Shown: positions 25,691-34,643 of the stretch, one piece after another
How positions within the stretch are numbered: the first letter of the stretch is position 1
How the letters are laid out: every line of letters starts with the position of its first letter
Assembly (NCBI GenBank): GCA_003214175.1
Contig: QCLZ01000001.1
Span: 124,001-188,000, forward strand
From: Prochlorococcus sp. AG-418-I20
GTDB taxonomy: Bacteria > Cyanobacteriota > Cyanobacteriia > PCC-6307 > Cyanobiaceae
Reading direction: 5' to 3'
Length of the DNA stretch: 64,000 bases
Made by a program: the position numbers and the translations under genes
The notes under the pieces: model-generated
What the model saw: the letters and a program-made list of their open reading frames with translations, nothing else
What the model was told of the DNA's origin: nothing
The model's database searches: none

Positions 25691-25696
25691 ATTATA
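25691..25696 (-). promoter_or_regulatory. candidate -10 element of the DUF4278 gene
   Basis: TATAAT on the minus strand lies about 100 bases before the start at 25591. The implied leader would begin near 25684 and would contain two short hairpins: GTAGC / GCTAC (25671-25684), followed on the minus strand by TTTTT, and CCCT / AGGG (25646-25659). The first resembles a small attenuator. Based on consensus match only. Confidence 0.35.
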
Positions 25697-25820
25697 AGCT
25701 TATTTTTCATGTTATGTCTAGCTTTTACAGTTAGAAACTATGATTTAATGTTTTTTTAATTATTATTTTAGGTAAATTTTTTTTTAAATAGTCTATGGAA
25801 GGGATTATGTTTATATTTGG

Positions 25821-26102
25821 TTGAATCTACGAGTAGCAATTTTTATGACAGGTTTCTTATATTTTTTGGGAAATACTTTGAGGTGGCCAGTTTTAAAGCC
25901 AAAAGAATTTTTTTCCCTACACGCCTATTTTTCAATTATTTATTTAATAACTTTTACTTTGAGTAAATATGATGTAAGTCAATCAAATTTAGTTTTTACT
26001 TTAGGAATTCTAGCTCCTCTTTTAATAGCTATTGGACAAGGACTTCCCATTGATTGCCTTGATATGGAATCATCGCTGCTGAAAGAATTAAAAAATAAGT
26101 AA
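25821..26102 (+). CDS. small membrane protein, function unknown
   Basis: A 93-aa protein with three hydrophobic stretches: about residues 6-22, 32-48 and 58-74. It contains LRWPVLKPKEFFSLHAYFS between the first two. The TTG start at 25821 is favoured by GGAAGGGA upstream; an in-frame ATG at 25845 is an alternative. No family is recognised with certainty. It is convergent with the NfuA-like gene. Membrane location is seen; function is unknown. Confidence 0.6.
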   Translation: MNLRVAIFMTGFLYFLGNTLRWPVLKPKEFFSLHAYFSIIYLITFTLSKYDVSQSNLVFTLGILAPLLIAIGQGLPIDCLDMESSLLKELKNK

Positions 26103-26123
26103 GATTAGTGTTGATTAGAAATT

Positions 26124-26369
26124 TTATAAAACTTGAACAACTTCACTAATTTCTGGAATCATTTCTTTTAACTTTCTTTCAATACCCATTTTTAGAGTCA
26201 TAGTACTACTTGGGCAACTGCCACATGCCCCTTGGAGTCTGACTTTGACAATTGGACCATCTATTTCTGCAACTTCTACATTACCTCCATCAGATATTAA
26301 AAAAGGTCTGAGCTCGTCAAGGACTTTTTCTACATTTTCATTTGTCAGTGAGAGTGTTTCAGTACTCAT
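26124..26369 (-). CDS. NifU C-terminal domain-type Fe-S scaffold (NfuA/CnfU)
   Basis: An 81-aa stand-alone Nfu domain. [21 protein letters not shown] is its opening helix and strand, and [21 protein letters not shown] holds the C-x-x-C that binds a transient [4Fe-4S] or [2Fe-2S] cluster. In cyanobacteria this short protein is a principal scaffold, needed for photosystem I and ferredoxin maturation. The ATG is at 26369, divergent from mqo with a 70-base gap. Confidence 0.93.
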   Translation of the reverse strand: MSTETLSLTNENVEKVLDELRPFLISDGGNVEVAEIDGPIVKVRLQGACGSCPSSTMTLKMGIERKLKEMIPEISEVVQVL

Positions 26370-26439
26370 AATTTTGGTTTAAGTTTATAATAAGCCTAGA
26401 AAGAAATTTGATTAATTGCAAAAAAGATAATTTTCTGTT

Positions 26440-27936
26440 GTGACTTCATTTAAAGATCCCACTAATGATAATAGCTACTTTGATGCAGTCTTAGTTGGAG
26501 CAGGGATAATGAGCAGTACTTTAGCCCTTCTAATTTCAGAAGTTTTACCCAATATAAAGATTCTTATTATAGAAAAATTAAATACACCAGGAAGTGAAAG
26601 TACTGGCGCTTTTAATAATGCAGGGACAGGACATGCAGCTAATTGTGAATTAAACTATACCCCTTTAGATGAAAAAGGAAATATTCAAATAGATAAAGCA
26701 CTTTCAATAAATCGTTCTTTTGAAAAATCGATGTCTCTATGGGCCTCATTGTATGAAGCAGGTAAAATTGACATTAAGAAATTTTTGAAATTTATTCCAC
26801 ATATTAGCTTTGTTTCTGGTCAGGAAAATATTTCTTTTTTAAAAAAAAGATTTCATAAAATGACTGAAAGGCCTGAATTTATAGATATGGAATTTTCTAC
26901 ATCGTTTGATGAAATTTCATCATGGGCCCCTCTAATAACAATAGATAGGGATCCATTGACTAAAATTGCTGCCACCAAAATAGGTAGAGGAACAGATATT
27001 AATTTTGAGGCTCTGACAAAAGAGTATTTGTCATTTGTTTCTTTAAACAAAAATGTTGAAATTAGATACGAAACAGAATTAGTAGATTTAAAGAAAATTG
27101 ACAAAAAAAAATGGGAACTAGAAATTAGTTTAGAAGGAAGAAAAACTTCAATTAAAACCGGCTATGTCTTTCTTGGTGCTGGTGGAAAAACAATTAATTA
27201 TTTGCAAAAGTCGAAAATTCCAGAAGCAAAAAGTTATGGTGGATTTCCAGTAAGTGGGAAATGGCTTATTTGCGAGGAAAAAGATCTAGTAGAAAAACAT
27301 AATTCAAAAGTTTATGGTAAAGCTGATATTGGATCGCCACCAATGTCTGTGCCTCATTTAGATACAAGATGGATTGATAATAAAAAACTTCTTTTGTATG
27401 GACCTTTTGCTGGATTTACAACAAAATTTCTAAAGAAAGGTTCATATTTTGACTTATTTAGTTCAATTAAAAAGAATAATATTTTTTCTATGTTGGACGT
27501 TGGTTTCAATAACAATGATTTAATTAATTACTTAATATCACAATCATTAAAGAACCATAACTCAAGAGTTGAGAATTTAAAGAATATGATGCCATCAGCT
27601 AATCCCTCAAATTGGTATTTAAAAAATGCAGGTCAAAGGGTTCAAATAATTAAAAAAACTGAAAAGGGTGGTACTTTGAAGTTTGGAACGGAGATTGTGA
27701 ATGCAGCTGATGGATCCTTATCTGCTTTGTTAGGAGCATCTCCTGGAGCAAGTACTGCGGTTTCAATAATGGTTGAGGTTCTAGAAAAATCTGTTTTATT
27801 TTTAAATGACAAACATAATCTTCAGAAAAAAATAAATGACTTAATTGATCCAGAACTATCTGACTCTGAAAATAATAGTACCTTCATAAAAGACATCAAA
27901 AAAAGAAATAATTCCATTTTTGGTTTCCATCCATAA
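26440..27936 (+). CDS. mqo: malate:quinone oxidoreductase
   Basis: A 498-aa FAD-dependent membrane-peripheral enzyme oxidising malate and passing electrons to quinone. The FAD motif [18 protein letters not shown] is at residues 15-32. [17 protein letters not shown] is the family's signature, followed by [16 protein letters not shown] and the C-terminal [26 protein letters not shown] region. The start is GTG at 26440. Length and motifs are full. In this organism it would link malate oxidation to the respiratory or photosynthetic quinone pool. Confidence 0.95.
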   Translation: MTSFKDPTNDNSYFDAVLVGAGIMSSTLALLISEVLPNIKILIIEKLNTPGSESTGAFNNAGTGHAANCELNYTPLDEKGNIQIDKALSINRSFEKSMSLWASLYEAGKIDIKKFLKFIPHISFVSGQENISFLKKRFHKMTERPEFIDMEFSTSFDEISSWAPLITIDRDPLTKIAATKIGRGTDINFEALTKEYLSFVSLNKNVEIRYETELVDLKKIDKKKWELEISLEGRKTSIKTGYVFLGAGGKTINYLQKSKIPEAKSYGGFPVSGKWLICEEKDLVEKHNSKVYGKADIGSPPMSVPHLDTRWIDNKKLLLYGPFAGFTTKFLKKGSYFDLFSSIKKNNIFSMLDVGFNNNDLINYLISQSLKNHNSRVENLKNMMPSANPSNWYLKNAGQRVQIIKKTEKGGTLKFGTEIVNAADGSLSALLGASPGASTAVSIMVEVLEKSVLFLNDKHNLQKKINDLIDPELSDSENNSTFIKDIKKRNNSIFGFHP

Positions 27937-27991
27937 TTCTAATTAGCTAGTATTAATCAGGATGTACTAAGAGGAGAATTTTTCTTTCTAT

Positions 27992-29800
27992 ATGACTAAT
28001 ATATCGGTTTCAAAAATTAGAAATTTCTGCATAATTGCTCATATTGACCATGGTAAATCTACCCTTGCAGATAGGTTGCTCCAAGATACGGGTACTGTGC
28101 AGCAAAGGGATATGCAAGAACAATTTTTGGACAGTATGGATCTAGAAAGAGAGAGAGGAATTACTATCAAGTTACAGGCCGCTAGGATGAAATATAAAGC
28201 TGACGATTCTCAAGAATATGTATTGAATTTAATTGATACACCAGGGCATGTTGATTTCTCTTATGAGGTTAGTAGATCTCTTCAAGCTTGTGAAGGAGCT
28301 TTACTAGTTGTTGATGCAAGTCAAGGAGTAGAAGCTCAAACCTTAGCTAATGTTTATCTTGCATTAGAAAATAATCTTGAAATAGTTCCTGTTTTAAATA
28401 AAGTTGATTTACCAGGTGCTGATGCTGAAAAAATAAAACAAGAAATAGAGGAAATTATTGGACTTGATACATCTAATGCAATAAATTGCTCAGCAAAAAC
28501 TGGAGTTGGTATTAAAGATATTTTGGAAGCAATCGTAAGAAGAGTACCTCCTCCACAAGATGAAATTAAACTACCTACAAAGGCACTCATTTTTGATTCT
28601 TATTATGATCCGTACAGAGGAGTTATTGTTTATTTCAGGGTGATATCTGGGTCTCTTAATAAGAGAGAAAAGATATTATTAATGGCGAGTAAAAAAAATT
28701 ATGAACTTGATGAGATAGGAATAATGGCACCTGATCAACAGCAAGTTGATGAATTACATGCAGGAGAAGTTGGTTATTTAGCTGCTTCTATAAAATCAGT
28801 TGCTGATGCGAGAGTAGGAGATACGATTACTCTTTTAAATTCACCTGCAAATGATCCTTTGCCTGGTTACAAGACAGCAAATCCTATGGTTTTTTGTGGC
28901 TTATTCCCGACTGATGCTGATCAATTCCCAGATTTAAGATTATCTCTTGAAAAATTACAATTATCTGATGCAGCTTTAAAATATGAACCCGAAACTAGTA
29001 GTGCAATGGGCTTCGGATTTAGGTGCGGATTCCTAGGACTTCTTCATATGGAGATTGTTCAAGAAAGATTAGAAAGAGAATATGATTTGGATCTAATCGT
29101 CACTGCACCATCAGTTATCTATAAGGTTAATTTAAATCAGCAGGAACATATCTTTATTGATAATCCTTCTACAATTCCTGACCCACAACTTAGAGATTCA
29201 ATAGAAGAGCCTTATGTAAAAATGGAAATTTATGCTCCCAATGAATTTAATGGTACATTAATGGGTTTATGTCAGGAAAGAAGGGGAGTCTTTATAGATA
29301 TGAAATACATAACAACAGATCGAGTTACTTTGATTTATGAAATTCCATTAGCAGAAGTAGTTACAGATTTCTTTGATCAAATGAAAAGTAGGACCCAAGG
29401 TTATGCATCAATGGAATATCATTTGATTGGCTATAGAAAGAATGACCTTGTTAGATTAGATGTTCTAATAAATTCAGAAAGAGCAGATCCATTAACTTCT
29501 ATTGTTCATAAAGATAAGGCTTATGGAATTGGTAGAAGTTTAGTTGAGAAATTAAAAGAACTTATTCCAAAACAACAATTTAAAATACCTATTCAAGCTT
29601 CAATCGGTAGTAGGATTATTGCAAGTGAAAGTATAAGTGCCTTACGAAAAGATGTTTTATCTAAATGTTATGGAGGAGATATTTCTAGGAAAAAGAAACT
29701 TTTAAAGAAACAAGCTAAAGGTAAAAAGAGGATGAAGGCAATGGGTAAAGTTGAAGTACCTCAAGAAGCTTTCATGGCAGTTCTAAAATTAAACCAGTAA
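27992..29800 (+). CDS. lepA: elongation factor 4 (LepA), back-translocating GTPase
   Basis: A 602-aa translational GTPase: P-loop [15 protein letters not shown] at about 15-29, switch region [32 protein letters not shown], then domains II, III and V and the LepA-specific C-terminal domain ([18 protein letters not shown]) that reaches the peptidyl-transferase side. It remodels stalled ribosomes. The length is that expected for LepA. It is followed by a 77-base gap before the ABC permease. Confidence 0.98.
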   Translation: MTNISVSKIRNFCIIAHIDHGKSTLADRLLQDTGTVQQRDMQEQFLDSMDLERERGITIKLQAARMKYKADDSQEYVLNLIDTPGHVDFSYEVSRSLQACEGALLVVDASQGVEAQTLANVYLALENNLEIVPVLNKVDLPGADAEKIKQEIEEIIGLDTSNAINCSAKTGVGIKDILEAIVRRVPPPQDEIKLPTKALIFDSYYDPYRGVIVYFRVISGSLNKREKILLMASKKNYELDEIGIMAPDQQQVDELHAGEVGYLAASIKSVADARVGDTITLLNSPANDPLPGYKTANPMVFCGLFPTDADQFPDLRLSLEKLQLSDAALKYEPETSSAMGFGFRCGFLGLLHMEIVQERLEREYDLDLIVTAPSVIYKVNLNQQEHIFIDNPSTIPDPQLRDSIEEPYVKMEIYAPNEFNGTLMGLCQERRGVFIDMKYITTDRVTLIYEIPLAEVVTDFFDQMKSRTQGYASMEYHLIGYRKNDLVRLDVLINSERADPLTSIVHKDKAYGIGRSLVEKLKELIPKQQFKIPIQASIGSRIIASESISALRKDVLSKCYGGDISRKKKLLKKQAKGKKRMKAMGKVEVPQEAFMAVLKLNQ

Positions 29801-29877
29801 TTTTTTAAAATTTAAAATTAATAGCTATTTTTTTTTTAAGAATTGGGTATATTTCAGTCATATCTATAAAAAAGATT

Positions 29878-30723
29878 TTGGATATTAACTCATTCAATCG
29901 TGTCGGCGCAAATATCAGAAAAGCTGGATTTCTAATTGTACTTTTTTATCTTCTTGTTGTTTTAATAATGAAGTTTTTAGAGGCCAATAATTTTTTTGGC
30001 TATTCATTTTCAATGTTAAGCAATGATATCTTTGCACCTCCCTCGCTTAATCATTTCTGTGGTACAGATAGATTAGGAAGAGATGTTTGCTTAAGAACTT
30101 TGCAAGGATCATCTTTAGCGATAGAAGTTGTTTTCTTAGCTATTCTTTTTTCATTAAGTTTGGGTTTGCCACTAGGATTATTAAGTGGATATTTTGGTGG
30201 TTTTTTTGATAAATGCTTATCACTAATAATGGATACTATTTTTTCAATACCTGTAATTTTGCTTTCAGTTGTTGTGGCTTTTGTCTTGGGAAAGGGTATC
30301 CTTAACGCAGCTTTGGCATTGTGTATTGTTTACTCGCCTCAATATTTTAGATTAATCAGAAATCAGACCATATTGGTTAAATCAGAAACTTATGTGGAGG
30401 CAGCTCAAGTTGCAGGAGCTGATGTTAAAACAATTATTTTTAAATATATTCTCCCAAATGTAATAACACCTTTGCCTATTCTGCTTACCCTAAATGCTGC
30501 GGATGCTGTTTTGGTATTAGGAAGTTTAGGATTTTTAGGTCTTGGTGTTCCTGCAGACGTCCCAGAGTGGGGAAGTGATTTAAATCTTGCTCTTGCCGCT
30601 TTGCCTACTGGTATATGGTGGACGGCTTTGTTTCCAGGTTTGGCAATGTTTTTTTTAGTTTTAGGTCTTTCTTTTATAGGAGAGGATCTTGAAGAAATTT
30701 TTAATAGAAACAAGTCTGAATAA
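29878..30723 (+). CDS. DppC/OppC-type ABC transporter permease, orphan
   Basis: A 281-aa inner-membrane permease with about six membrane segments. The HFCGTDRLGRDV motif is typical of DppC/OppC-type permeases, and the cytoplasmic EAA loop EAAQVAGADVKTIIFKYILPN is present. LGFLGLGVPADVPEWG and FLVLGLSFIGEDLEE close it. The start is TTG at 29878. No partner DppB permease, ATPase or binding protein is next to it, so the full transporter must be encoded elsewhere. Substrate class (peptides, nickel or similar) is unknown. Confidence 0.85.
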   Translation: MDINSFNRVGANIRKAGFLIVLFYLLVVLIMKFLEANNFFGYSFSMLSNDIFAPPSLNHFCGTDRLGRDVCLRTLQGSSLAIEVVFLAILFSLSLGLPLGLLSGYFGGFFDKCLSLIMDTIFSIPVILLSVVVAFVLGKGILNAALALCIVYSPQYFRLIRNQTILVKSETYVEAAQVAGADVKTIIFKYILPNVITPLPILLTLNAADAVLVLGSLGFLGLGVPADVPEWGSDLNLALAALPTGIWWTALFPGLAMFFLVLGLSFIGEDLEEIFNRNKSE

Positions 30724-30735
30724 ATTTAGTTTTCT

Positions 30736-31398
30736 TTATATAGGATCAAATTCTCCTTGATCATTCAACTTTGGATATTCTTTAGCTGATTTTTTATATA
30801 TCTCAGCTAATTCTGGGTAACACCATTCAAAAAGTGTTTTTTGATATTCATCTATATCTAAACCTTCTCCATTAGAGGGCAATATACCTTTATTTTTTCT
30901 CTGACGAATAGCTTCAAATAATAATATGGAAGCAGCAACTGAAACATTCAGCGATTGAACCATACCGCTCATAGGTATGAAAATTGATTGATCAACCATA
31001 GATATAAGTTCATTACTTAATCCCCATTTTTCTGCACCTAAAACAAAACATGTATTGTGAGAATAATCAAAAATTCTATAATCTACTGATTCACTATTAA
31101 GAGTCGTTCCATATAATTTAAAACCCTTATTCTTTAAATGAGATATTGCCGTAATAGTGTTTTCATGATTATTTAGTTTTACCCATTTTTGACTTCCTTG
31201 AGCAGTACTATTAAAGGTCTTAACTGCATTCCTTTTGCTTATAAAATTTGCTTCGTAAACTCCTGCTGCATCACAAGTCCTTAATATTGCGGATAGATTA
31301 TGTGGTTTATTGACATCCTCAACTAAAACAGTCAAGTTATTCATTCTGCAACCTAGAACATTTTTGATTCGCTCAAATCTTCTTAGCAAAATTGACAT
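30736..31398 (-). CDS. trmH: tRNA (guanosine-2'-O-)-methyltransferase, TrmH family
   Basis: A 220-aa SPOUT methyltransferase. LTVLVEDVNKPHNLSAILRTCDAAGVYEA (motif 1 region), then LGAEKWGLSNELISMVDQ, and IPMSGMVQSLNVSVAASILLFE, the SAM-binding trefoil knot motif 3. TrmH methylates G18 of tRNA; this length and the N-terminal RRFERIKNVLGCR fit TrmH better than RlmB. The ATG is at 31398. It is convergent with the ABC permease with a 12-base gap. Confidence 0.88.
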   Translation of the reverse strand: MSILLRRFERIKNVLGCRMNNLTVLVEDVNKPHNLSAILRTCDAAGVYEANFISKRNAVKTFNSTAQGSQKWVKLNNHENTITAISHLKNKGFKLYGTTLNSESVDYRIFDYSHNTCFVLGAEKWGLSNELISMVDQSIFIPMSGMVQSLNVSVAASILLFEAIRQRKNKGILPSNGEGLDIDEYQKTLFEWCYPELAEIYKKSAKEYPKLNDQGEFDPI

Positions 31399-31493
31399 TT
31401 ATATTTTTCACATTTTTTAAATTATATTCAAAAAATATTCATTACCTATTAAATCTCTTGGTTTATAATATTTGAGTAGTATTAATTATCTCA

Positions 31494-31697
31494 ATGGCAT
31501 ACATAGAATGGGACTATACAGTTATAACTAGCATGGTAGAAAAACAAGGATGGAATTTGCCTGAGCGAGAATCTGAAGAATGGAATAAATTTAAAGATGA
31601 ATTAGGAGAAAAAATGAGAGGCGTTGGAATTGTTTTTGAGAAGTATTGTAAATTTACTCCTGATGTAGGAGAAGGAGTTCATCTTTTAGATGAATGA
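31494..31697 (+). CDS. small conserved-looking protein, function unknown
   Basis: A 67-aa acidic, Trp/Glu-rich soluble protein (AYIEWDYTVITSMVEKQGW, then ESEEWNKFKDELGEKMRGVG). No signal peptide, membrane segment or metal motif is visible. ATG start at 31494. The regular codon use and clean start suggest a real gene. No family is recognised. A 188-base gap with dyad symmetries follows. Confidence 0.55.
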   Translation: MAYIEWDYTVITSMVEKQGWNLPERESEEWNKFKDELGEKMRGVGIVFEKYCKFTPDVGEGVHLLDE

Positions 31698-31714
31698 TAA
31701 GAAATAGTTTTAAA

Positions 31715-31756
31715 CCATTGATGTATCCCTTAATCAATGGCTTATTAATTAATAAG
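31715..31756. promoter_or_regulatory. two abutting dyads downstream of the 67-aa gene
   Basis: An 8-bp inverted repeat CCATTGAT / ATCAATGG (31715-31722 / 31733-31740, 10-base loop) is directly followed by a perfect 16-base palindrome CTTATTAATTAATAAG (31741-31756). They lie 18 bases after the stop of the 67-aa gene and about 140 bases before the DUF393 gene. The first may be part of a terminator; the second has no loop and looks more like a protein-binding dyad. Symmetry seen; role unknown. Confidence 0.4.
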
Positions 31757-31897
31757 ATAATACAATTTTACTTAATTAGAACTAGTAATTATTAAGGGTT
31801 TATAAAGCTTGTGCTGTAAAGACATTAATCGTATTAGATAATTTTATTTTTTATCTCCCACAAAAAAGTTATTTAAATTCTATATTTGTATAAAAAT

Positions 31898-32290
31898 ATG
31901 AAAAATAAATTAACCTTTTTATTTGATGGTGGCTGTCCACTTTGCCTGAGAGAAACAAATTTTCTAAAAAAAAGAGATATCTTAACTCAAATTTCATTCG
32001 TTGATATTAACAGTAAAGATTATGATCAAAGCCTTTTTAAGAATATTTCATATTCAGAGGCAATGTCAAACCTGCATGGGATTAAGGAAAATGGTGAAAT
32101 TATAAAGGGACTTGATGTACTTGCATATTCTTATGAATTAATTGGTTTAGGTTGGGTTTATTATCCTTTGAAGATTAAATTTTTATCTCCTGTAATAAGG
32201 CTCGTTTACAGATATTGGGCAAAATATAGACTTCAAATTACAGGTCGATCTAATATTGAAAAACTTTGCACCTCTCAATGTGAACAATAA
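31898..32290 (+). CDS. DUF393 (DCC family) thiol-disulfide oxidoreductase-like protein
   Basis: About 130 aa. FLFDGGCPLC near the N-terminus contains the D-x-x-C-x-x-C (DGGCPLC) motif of the DCC/DUF393 family, followed by FVDINSKDY, LHGIKENGEIIKGLDVLA and a hydrophobic region around YYPLKIKFLSPVIRLVYR. I place the start at ATG 31898; a TTG four codons upstream is in frame. It is the first gene of a tight plus-strand set with the DUF2805, DUF2256 and photolyase-related genes, which suggests a shared light- or redox-related job. Confidence 0.8.
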   Translation: MKNKLTFLFDGGCPLCLRETNFLKKRDILTQISFVDINSKDYDQSLFKNISYSEAMSNLHGIKENGEIIKGLDVLAYSYELIGLGWVYYPLKIKFLSPVIRLVYRYWAKYRLQITGRSNIEKLCTSQCEQ

Positions 32291-32292
32291 AT

Positions 32293-32529
32293 ATGGAAAA
32301 TATCGACATAGATAGAATAATAGAAATGTGTTGGGAAGATAGAACACCATTTGAAGCCATTGAGTATCAATTTGGTTTAAATGAGGAAGATGCCATAAAA
32401 ATTATGCGTAATAATCTTAAACCTAAATCCTTCAAAGTCTGGAGAGAGAGAGTTTCAGGAAGGAACACAAAACATATGGCGCTTAAAGATTCAACTAGAT
32501 TCAAATCTACTCACAAAAGAAAATTATAA
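32293..32529 (+). CDS. DUF2805 (TIGR03643-type) small protein
   Basis: A 78-aa basic protein beginning IDRIIEMCWEDRTPFEAIEYQFGLNE, followed by RNNLKPKSFKVWRERVSGR and a Lys/Arg-rich C-terminus (KHMALKD...THKRKL). This matches the small DUF2805/TIGR03643 family. The N-terminal half reads like a helix-turn-helix (IEYQFGLNEEDAIKIMR), so nucleic-acid binding is plausible but unproven. It starts 2 bases after the DUF393 stop and ends 3 bases before the DUF2256 gene. Confidence 0.8.
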   Translation: MENIDIDRIIEMCWEDRTPFEAIEYQFGLNEEDAIKIMRNNLKPKSFKVWRERVSGRNTKHMALKDSTRFKSTHKRKL

Positions 32530-32532
32530 ATT

Positions 32533-32664
32533 TTGAAAAACCTTTGTATTAAAACTTGTCCTATTTGCAATAGGCCGTTCAAGTGGCGTAAAAAATGGAA
32601 AAACTGTTGGGATGATGTTATCTATTGTTCAAAAAGATGTAGTAACAGGAAGTCGCAAAGGTGA
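32533..32664 (+). CDS. DUF2256 zinc-ribbon-like micro-protein
   Basis: A 43-aa protein from a TTG start: C9-x2-C12 in [15 protein letters not shown] and C32-x3-C36 in [10 protein letters not shown] form a likely four-Cys zinc site. The [18 protein letters not shown] stretch is the DUF2256 signature. Its stop overlaps the GTG start of the photolyase-related gene (GTGA, 32661-32664), so the two are translationally coupled. This family is often found beside photolyase-related genes in cyanobacteria and proteobacteria. Confidence 0.82.
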   Translation: MKNLCIKTCPICNRPFKWRKKWKNCWDDVIYCSKRCSNRKSQR

Positions 32665-34151
32665 AACAAGTATCAATTATTTTTCCGAATCAACTTTTTA
32701 GAGAAAGCCCAATCTTAAAAATAAATTGTGAAATTTTAATTTTGGAAGATTCATTATTTTTTGGGAATGATAAATTTCATAAATTAATTAACCATAAAAA
32801 TAAGTTAGTTTTTCATAGAGCATCTATGCTTGCTTATAAACAATTTTTAGAATTATCTGGCTTTAAAGTTTTATATATCGAAAACAAGAATAATATTACT
32901 ACTGTTGACTACTTATCAGAATTTATTAAAGATAAATATCAGAAAATAAATCTTATAGACCCTCACGATTTTTTAATAATGAAGAGGATCAATAGTTTTG
33001 TTAAAAGTAATAATTTAACTTTAGATGTACTACCCTCTCCTATGTTTATGAGTAGTGAAGAGTTAAAAGAGTTATTTGAATCAAATACAAAAAAACCTCT
33101 TATGGGTAGATTTTATGAAAATCAAAGAAAGAGCCAAAAGATATTAGTTAATTCGGATGACAGACCTGAAGGAGGCAAGTGGAGTTTCGATGAAATGAAT
33201 AGAAAAAAATTACCAAAAAAAATAAGAATACCTGATACACCCAAATTACCAAAAAATAACTTTGTGGTTCATGCCGAAAAGTCATTGGCTAATTTTGATA
33301 TTGAGTTTATTGGAGAAAGTAATAACTTTTTATATCCAACTAATTTTGATGAGGCAGATGAATGGTTAGATGATTTTTTAAAACATAGATTTTTCTCGTT
33401 TGGAGAATATGAAGATGCTATCTCTAGAGAAAATTCTTTTTTATGGCACAGTTTACTTTCTCCTCTTTTAAATAGCGGCTTATTAACACCAGATAAGGTA
33501 GTCAATAAAGCATTACTTTATGCCAAAAATAATGATGTTCCCATTAACTCTTTAGAGGGTTTTATTCGTCAAATTATTGGATGGAGAGAATTTATTTGCC
33601 TTGTCTACAAAAAGTATGGAACAAAGATGCGAAACAGTAATTTCTGGAATTTTGAAGATAAGCCAATTCCAGAGTCTTTTTATAAAGGAAATACAGGAAT
33701 TGAACCAGTAGATATTGTTATAAAAAATATTATTAAATATGGTTATTGTCACCATATTGAGAGGTTAATGATTATTGGTAATTTCATGCTTCTATGTAGA
33801 ATTCACCCCAATCAAGTTTATAAATGGTTTATGGAAATGTTTATTGATTCTTACGATTGGGTGATGGTGCCAAATGTTTATGGAATGAGTCAGTTTAGTG
33901 ACGGAGGGATTTTCTCAACAAAACCATATATATCAAGCTCTAATTATGTAAAAAAAATGTCTAATTTTAAAAGTGGCATCTGGTGTGAAATATGGGATGG
34001 CTTATTTTGGAAATTTATTAAAGACCATGAAAGTTTTTTTAGAAAGCAATATCGACTGGCTATGTTAACGAGAAATCTTGACAAAATGTCAGTGGAAAAA
34101 TTAAATGATCATTTAATAAGGGCCGATAAATTTTTAAGAGATATGCAATAA
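32661..34151 (+). CDS. cryptochrome/photolyase-related protein (DPRP, FeS-BCP type)
   Basis: A 496-aa member of the deoxyribodipyrimidine photolyase-related family (prokaryotic (6-4) photolyase/CryB type). The N-terminal alpha/beta domain starts [10 protein letters not shown]. The helical FAD domain has [14 protein letters not shown] (299-312), [18 protein letters not shown] (361-378) and [21 protein letters not shown] (403-423). Of the four Cys that hold the family's [4Fe-4S] cluster, I find at most one (C442). The region around 345-350 reads TGIEPV, and SNFKSGIW (434-441) replaces the usual Cys pair. The start is GTG, overlapping DUF2256. Confidence 0.88.
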   Translation: MKQVSIIFPNQLFRESPILKINCEILILEDSLFFGNDKFHKLINHKNKLVFHRASMLAYKQFLELSGFKVLYIENKNNITTVDYLSEFIKDKYQKINLIDPHDFLIMKRINSFVKSNNLTLDVLPSPMFMSSEELKELFESNTKKPLMGRFYENQRKSQKILVNSDDRPEGGKWSFDEMNRKKLPKKIRIPDTPKLPKNNFVVHAEKSLANFDIEFIGESNNFLYPTNFDEADEWLDDFLKHRFFSFGEYEDAISRENSFLWHSLLSPLLNSGLLTPDKVVNKALLYAKNNDVPINSLEGFIRQIIGWREFICLVYKKYGTKMRNSNFWNFEDKPIPESFYKGNTGIEPVDIVIKNIIKYGYCHHIERLMIIGNFMLLCRIHPNQVYKWFMEMFIDSYDWVMVPNVYGMSQFSDGGIFSTKPYISSSNYVKKMSNFKSGIWCEIWDGLFWKFIKDHESFFRKQYRLAMLTRNLDKMSVEKLNDHLIRADKFLRDMQ

Positions 34152-34255
34152 ATTAAGACTCATAATCTATATTTACTTTTGAAAAATTAAAAGAATATTA
34201 TATTATTAAGAAATATTACAGGCCAATGTTAGGTTAAATAAAACAAATTTGTCTA

Positions 34256-34435
34256 ATGGAAATTGGTACACTTTTTTTGAAAAGTAATTCGACGGGTATT
34301 ATCACTTTATCTGAATTAGATTGGATAACTTACCATCAATCTAATTTCACGCGTTTGGAGGAATCTTTAGCCATTAAATTAGGGAGAATGGTTGATGAAG
34401 GATCTATCAACATAGGTTGTCGTTTGGATTCATAA
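34256..34435 (+). CDS. short protein of unknown function (59 aa)
   Basis: A 59-aa ORF with ATG start in the 490-base gap between the photolyase-related gene and rsmB. It begins MEIGTLFLKSNSTGIIT, then SELDWITYHQSNFTR and a second half with LAIKLGRMVDEG. The amphipathic helices and normal amino-acid mix look coding rather than random AT-rich translation. No family is recognised with certainty. A role cannot be given. Confidence 0.6.
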   Translation: MEIGTLFLKSNSTGIITLSELDWITYHQSNFTRLEESLAIKLGRMVDEGSINIGCRLDS

Positions 34436-34448
34436 TTTAATTTTATTA

Positions 34449-34592
34449 ATGAAGTATCAAGAAGAAAAAAAATTATTTTTTCGTGAAAGAATTCATTCTT
34501 TAAATATCTTTCTTTTTTTAGGATTTAATTTAACCCTCATTTCTATTTTAGGTTTTATTTGGTTCAATTCTTCAATTGAAAAAGTAGTTTAA
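34449..34592 (+). CDS. short single-span membrane protein (47 aa)
   Basis: A 47-aa ORF with ATG start, 13 bases after the preceding short gene. A charged N-terminus (MKYQEEKKLFFRERIHSLN) is followed by one hydrophobic span (IFLFLGFNLTLISILGFIWF, residues 20-39) and a short polar tail. The layout is that of a real small membrane protein, though chance AT-rich ORFs can mimic a hydrophobic span. Function is unknown. Confidence 0.5.
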   Translation: MKYQEEKKLFFRERIHSLNIFLFLGFNLTLISILGFIWFNSSIEKVV

Positions 34593-34643
34593 ATTTTTCA
34601 ATTTTTTGTATATTAAGGTTATCTCTAGAAAAAAAATTATATT

